Assembly: GCF_029968035.1 (NCBI RefSeq)
Contig: NZ_JASCIQ010000013.1
Coordinates: forward strand, 62,001-126,000
DNA: 64,000 nt
Origin: Streptomyces cavernicola
GTDB taxonomy: Bacteria > Actinomycetota > Actinomycetes > Streptomycetales > Streptomycetaceae
Reading direction: 5' to 3'
In this document: positions 61,047 to 64,000 of the stretch, piece by piece
Layout of the letters: the number at the start of each line of letters is the position of its first letter
Numbering within the stretch: the stretch's first letter is position 1
Position numbers and translations under genes: made by a program
The notes under the pieces: model-generated
What the model was told of the DNA's origin: nothing
The model's input: the letters and a program-made list of their open reading frames with translations, nothing else
Databases searched by the model: none

Positions 61047-61457
61047 TCAAGGGAAGTTGATCGCTACAAGTTCCACTTCGAAGCCGTCCTCGTTCTCCAG
61101 GTAGGCGGCGTAGTGCTTGCCGCCGCCCGCGTACGGGTGGCGTTCAGGGAAGAGGAGGCGCCAGCCGTGTCGGTGGGCGTCGCGGCTCAGCTGCTCGACC
61201 GTTGCGGGGTCTTCGACGTGGAAGGCCAGGTGGTTGAGGCCGGGGCGGCGGCGGTCGTGTGTTTCGGCGGTGAGTGCCGTGGACTCCTCGATGACCAGGT
61301 AGGTCGGCCCGAGCTGCCAGCTGCGACCATCGGCCCAGCTCTGGGAGAGGGAGTGGCCGAGCGCCTCCAGGAGCCAGCCGAGGGAGTCGATCGCGCGTCG
61401 CAGGTCGGGCACCCACAGTTCGATGTGGTGCAGCGTGCCGTGTGCGGGTCGGTTCAT
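61047..61457 (-). CDS. VOC/glyoxalase-family protein
   Basis: 136 residues. LHHIELWVPDLRRAIDSLGW at the start and HLAFHVEDPATVEQLSRDA in the second half are the paired VOC modules, with the metal His residues at each and a final ENEDGFEVELVAI Glu. AGGAGGGCACC before the ATG is a strong ribosome site. Resembles the small VOC proteins often annotated as bleomycin-resistance-like; the ligand is unknown. Confidence 0.88.
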   Translation of the reverse strand: MNRPAHGTLHHIELWVPDLRRAIDSLGWLLEALGHSLSQSWADGRSWQLGPTYLVIEESTALTAETHDRRRPGLNHLAFHVEDPATVEQLSRDAHRHGWRLLFPERHPYAGGGKHYAAYLENEDGFEVELVAINFP

Positions 61458-61727
61458 GCAGGTGCCCTCCTGGCCGGGGTTCGAGGTTTCGGTCCACTGC
61501 GCGCCGACGGCGAAGGTACGCCGGAGGGCTCCACGAGGGGGAGGGGGTGAAAACCGGTGGAGCGGCGCTGCGCAGCCCAACTAGCCTTTGCCGGAACCGA
61601 GTTGTCCAGGTGAGGGCGTGCCGTTGAACACCCTGTGAGACCTCCCGAGCGCTGATCTGTCGCGCGTCGCGCATGTGCGCCGCGCTCCTTTCTGCTGCGG
61701 ATTTCTCACTGGAACCGGTGTACTCCT

Positions 61728-62285
61728 GTGCTCAACACCTGGGTCGTCATGCCCACCCGCCTGCCGCTCGTCCGCCGACGCTGCCACGCCTGCGCGTCCG
61801 AACGCTTCCGCGCGAACGGCAAGTTCCGCGTCAACGCCAACCACAAGCGCATCGACGCCTGGCTCCTCGCGCTCTGCACCGCCTGCGGGGCCACGGCGAA
61901 GCTCACGCTCCTGGAGCGGATGAACATACGCTCCGTACGCTCCGTACGCCCCGACCTCCTCGACCGGATGCACGCCAACGACCCTGCCCTGGCAGCCGAG
62001 TTGCTCCAGGATCCGGCCGTACGGCGGCGCAACCGCATCGCCCTCGACTGGGACGGCGCCTGGCGGCTCGACACCGGAGGTTCGGAGCGCCTGGACGGAG
62101 AGGGCGCGGACGTCTCGGTGCGGTTCGCGGCGCGGATCCCGCTTCGGCCGGTGCGGCTGATCGCCGAAGGGTGCCGGCTCTCACGGGCGGAGGTCGAGCG
62201 GCTGCTCGCGGAGGGCGCACTCGTCTCGCCGGTCCGGCTGAGCGGCAGAACCTCCAGTGACTTCAGGTTCACGCTGAAGCCCTGA
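61728..62285 (+). CDS. DUF1062 domain protein
   Basis: 185 residues. NTWVVMPTRLPLVRRRCHAC, ANGKFRVNANHKRIDAWLLA and LCTACGATAKLTLLERMNIR are the DUF1062 hallmark; the CHAC...CTAC cysteines form a zinc-ribbon-like pair. GTG start, weak ribosome site. The C-terminal part (FRFTLKP) is charged. No function is assigned to this family. Its stop codon is the first unit of a heptamer tandem array. Confidence 0.8.
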   Translation: MLNTWVVMPTRLPLVRRRCHACASERFRANGKFRVNANHKRIDAWLLALCTACGATAKLTLLERMNIRSVRSVRPDLLDRMHANDPALAAELLQDPAVRRRNRIALDWDGAWRLDTGGSERLDGEGADVSVRFAARIPLRPVRLIAEGCRLSRAEVERLLAEGALVSPVRLSGRTSSDFRFTLKP

Positions 62286-62391
62286 GCCCTGAGCCCTGAG
62301 CCCTGAGCCCCGAGCCCCGACCCGCCCCCGACTTCGGCCCTCAGCCCGGCCCCGTACAGCCGAGGCCCCCGGCCCCGTACGGCCGAGGCCC
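62279..62391. repeat. Heptamer tandem array plus a 23-bp repeat pair
   Basis: GCCCTGA is repeated four times and continued as GCCCCGA twice (62279-62320). The first unit contains the stop codon of the DUF1062 gene. Downstream, a CCCCGTAC(A/G)GCCGAGGCCC unit occurs twice with a 23-bp period (about 62347-62391). Confidence 0.9.
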
Positions 62392-62400
62392 TGCCGTATG

Positions 62401-62417
62401 CATCATGGGGCATGATG
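62401..62417. promoter_or_regulatory. Palindromic GntR operator
   Basis: CATCATG-GGG-CATGATG, a perfect 7+7 inverted repeat, directly followed by TATATAAC, a possible -10. It lies about 30 bp before the GntR start, the arrangement of an autoregulated GntR gene. Confidence 0.6.
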
Positions 62418-62447
62418 TATATAACGCGGAGCCGCTCGGAGGTGCCC

Positions 62448-63125
62448 ATGGCTCGAGTCCCGGAATCACAGCGCGTGCGGGACGCGCTGGAGAACGCCGT
62501 CGTCGACGGACGCTACCGCCCCGGCGAGCGGCTCGACCCGGTCGAGCTGGAGCGGGAGTTCGGCTGTTCGCGCACGCCGGTGCGGGAGGCGCTCCAGGCC
62601 CTGCAGCGCTCCGGGCTCGTCCAGATCCGCCCCAAGCAGGGCACGTACGTGACCGAGCTGAGCGTCGCCGAACTGGCGGAGCGCTTCGAGGTGATGGCCG
62701 AGCTGGAGGGGATGGCGGCGCGGCTCTCCGCGCGCCGCATCGAGCGTCGGACCCTCGACGAGCTGGAGGAGGCCCTCGTCGAGTGCGAGACGCACGCGCG
62801 GGCCGGCGACGCGGACCGCTACTACTACGCCAACGCCCGCTTCCACGACCTCGTCTACGGTGCGTGCGGCAACGAGTACCTGCGGCAGCAGGCGCACGCG
62901 CTCCAGCGGGCCCTGCAGCCCTACCGGCGGCTGCAGCTGCGCGTGCCGGACCGGATGCGGCGCTCCCTCGCCGAGCATCGCGCCATCGCCGCGGCCATCA
63001 CCGACGGCGACGGCGAGGCCGCCGAGAACGCCGCGCGCGACCATGTCCTCGTCCAGGTCAAGGAGTTCAGCAACCTCGTACGGGCCTGGAACCAGGTACG
63101 GGAGCCGGTCGAGCAGAGCGGTTGA
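62448..63125 (+). CDS. GntR-family (FCD) transcriptional regulator
   Basis: 225 residues. Winged helix VVDGRYRPGERLDPVELERE and FGCSRTPVREALQALQRSGL, then the FCD ligand domain (RFEVMAELEGMAARLSARRI, ANARFHDLVYGACGNEYL, EHRAIAAAITDGDGEAAENA). The ATG at 62448 has GGAGG six bases upstream; an ATG at 62412 would add 12 residues but overlaps the operator. No catabolic operon is adjacent, so the target is unknown. Confidence 0.9.
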   Translation: MARVPESQRVRDALENAVVDGRYRPGERLDPVELEREFGCSRTPVREALQALQRSGLVQIRPKQGTYVTELSVAELAERFEVMAELEGMAARLSARRIERRTLDELEEALVECETHARAGDADRYYYANARFHDLVYGACGNEYLRQQAHALQRALQPYRRLQLRVPDRMRRSLAEHRAIAAAITDGDGEAAENAARDHVLVQVKEFSNLVRAWNQVREPVEQSG

Positions 63126-63213
63126 GGTGCGGCGGCCCGGCCCGGCGAGGACAATGGGCTGCGGCGGCCGGTGACCAGCCGGGACGCGGTCGGGGCGCAG
63201 TCGGGGTGATGTC

Positions 63214-63840
63214 ATGCGGGCACGCACAGCCACGGTGAAGTGCAACGTCAACCTCACGATCACCGTCGACGGCTACTCGGCCGGGACCGACCAGACCGAG
63301 GACCGCCCCTTCGGGCACGACGGCGGCGACGGCACGGGCGACCGGCTGCACGCCTGGATGTTCGACACCCCGGAAGAGAACCGCGCCGAGATCGAGGAGC
63401 TCGCCGCCCCCTCGGCGTTCATCATGGGGCGCAACATGTTCGGGCCGGTCCGCGGCGACTGGGACCGGCCGTGGAACGGCTGGTGGGGCGACGATCCGCC
63501 GTTCCACGGACCGGTGTTCGTCCTCACCCACCACGCGCGCGAACCGCAGCCCATGCGGGGCGGTACCACGTACCACTTCGTCACCGACGGAATCGAGTCG
63601 GCCCTGGCGCAGGCCCGTGAGGCGGCCGAAGGCGGCGACGTCGGCGTCCTCGGCGGCGCGACCACCGCCAACCAGTACCTCGCCGCAGGCCTCGTCGACG
63701 AACTGCGCCTGCACATCGTGCCGTTCACGCTCGGCGCCGGCACGCGGCTGTTCGACGGCGTCCCGCCGCTCAGGCTTGAACAGCTCACGTCCAGGGCGGC
63801 GACCGGCGTCACCCACGTCACGTACCGCGTCCTGCCTTGA
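63214..63840 (+). CDS. Dihydrofolate-reductase-like / RibD C-terminal domain protein
   Basis: 208 residues. NVNLTITVDGYSAGTDQTED, then AFIMGRNMFGPVRGDWDRPW, PVFVLTHHAREPQPMRGG, GDVGVLGGATTANQYLAAGL and DELRLHIVPFTLGAGTRLFD are the blocks of the RibD-C/DHFR-like superfamily. These use NADPH and act on pteridines or unknown substrates; no riboflavin genes adjoin. Start at ATG 63214 (GGGG upstream); a GTG at 63235 is an alternative. Confidence 0.88.
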   Translation: MRARTATVKCNVNLTITVDGYSAGTDQTEDRPFGHDGGDGTGDRLHAWMFDTPEENRAEIEELAAPSAFIMGRNMFGPVRGDWDRPWNGWWGDDPPFHGPVFVLTHHAREPQPMRGGTTYHFVTDGIESALAQAREAAEGGDVGVLGGATTANQYLAAGLVDELRLHIVPFTLGAGTRLFDGVPPLRLEQLTSRAATGVTHVTYRVLP

Positions 63841-63973
63841 CCGGTTGTCGCCGGAACCCGCGCCCGCGGCCGGTGAATCCGGCTCATTCGCCGGACCGTC
63901 GTCGGTGCGGCGGCCTACCGTGAGCACACGTCGCGTCTTCCACGCCTACCGCGGTTCCCCGAGGAGGAATGCT

Positions 63974-64000
63974 GTGCCCTCGTCCTCTCCGTCGCCCTCT
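63974..64000 (+). CDS. Start of a gene cut by the window edge
   Basis: GAGGAGG at 63961-63967 precedes a GTG at 63974. The nine codons visible read VPSSSPSPS, a Ser/Pro-rich beginning. An ATG five bases earlier opens another frame. Too short to assign; a real gene is likely because the ribosome site is strong. Confidence 0.4.

Overview
This is a stretch of a high-GC actinobacterial chromosome, almost certainly Streptomyces. The evidence is the very high G+C content, frequent GTG and TTG starts behind GGAGG-type ribosome sites, and the intergenic repeat carrying GCGCAGTTCCCCGCGCCCCT. The regulator mix (TetR, MarR, MerR, LacI, GntR, ROK, PucR, a Ser/Thr kinase) also fits. It reads as an accessory chromosomal region of small metabolic and regulatory modules. 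I see no rRNA operon, prophage, CRISPR array or antibiotic-synthase cluster.

Layout, left to right. 1-8.2 kb: a truncated STAND-type regulator, an acyltransferase-3 membrane enzyme, a CmpX-like channel protein, a ridA gene split by a 182-bp MITE, a decayed FAD-monooxygenase, TetR, a deazaflavin-dependent oxidoreductase pair, MarR and a VOC protein. 8.2-11 kb: xylose isomerase facing a ROK repressor. 11-17.3 kb: a divergent MarR/monooxygenase pair with twin operators, a receptor-like Ser/Thr kinase fused to an EhuB-like binding domain, a MerR operon with a 24-bp palindrome, and a secreted endonuclease I. 17.4-27.4 kb: a STAND ATPase overlapping a membrane-tethered LivK-like sensor and, 3.5 kb on and in the opposite orientation, a paralogue in which both halves are one protein with a ruined ATPase. 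Between them lie an APH(6)-like kinase, a frameshifted winged-helix gene and an epimerase.

27.6-45 kb: an NAD+-dependent DNA ligase, a PQQ-type sugar dehydrogenase, and a truncated dienelactone hydrolase. Next comes a GntR-flanked catabolic operon: a permease, an arylmalonate-decarboxylase-like protein fused to GAF, and an HpPgdA/imidase-like deacetylase. A questin-oxidase-like protein, an MBL hydrolase and a secreted PheC-like cyclohexadienyl dehydratase follow. The block ends with a LacI / 2-hydroxyacid dehydrogenase / MHS-permease operon and an RCK-gated channel. 45.5-52.1 kb: an N-succinylamino-acid-racemase-like enzyme, a GNAT, a PucR regulator, an M20 deacylase and an APC permease. This matches the known D-to-L amino acid conversion route; the racemase/GNAT/PucR part is bounded by inverted intergenic repeats.

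52.3-64 kb: a Clp-N/HTH protein, three small immunity-like or unknown proteins, and a degenerate tRNA-like element. A LacI repressor precedes a purine-type operon (permease, deaminase, TauE exporter) that carries two abutting LacI operators. The right end has SMI1, VOC, DUF1062, GntR and DHFR-like genes, and a gene start at the edge. The most notable items are the paired ATPase/flytrap-sensor systems, the kinase-binding-protein fusion, the MITE in ridA, the D-amino-acid island, the tRNA-like element, and four tandem duplications that begin at gene stop codons.
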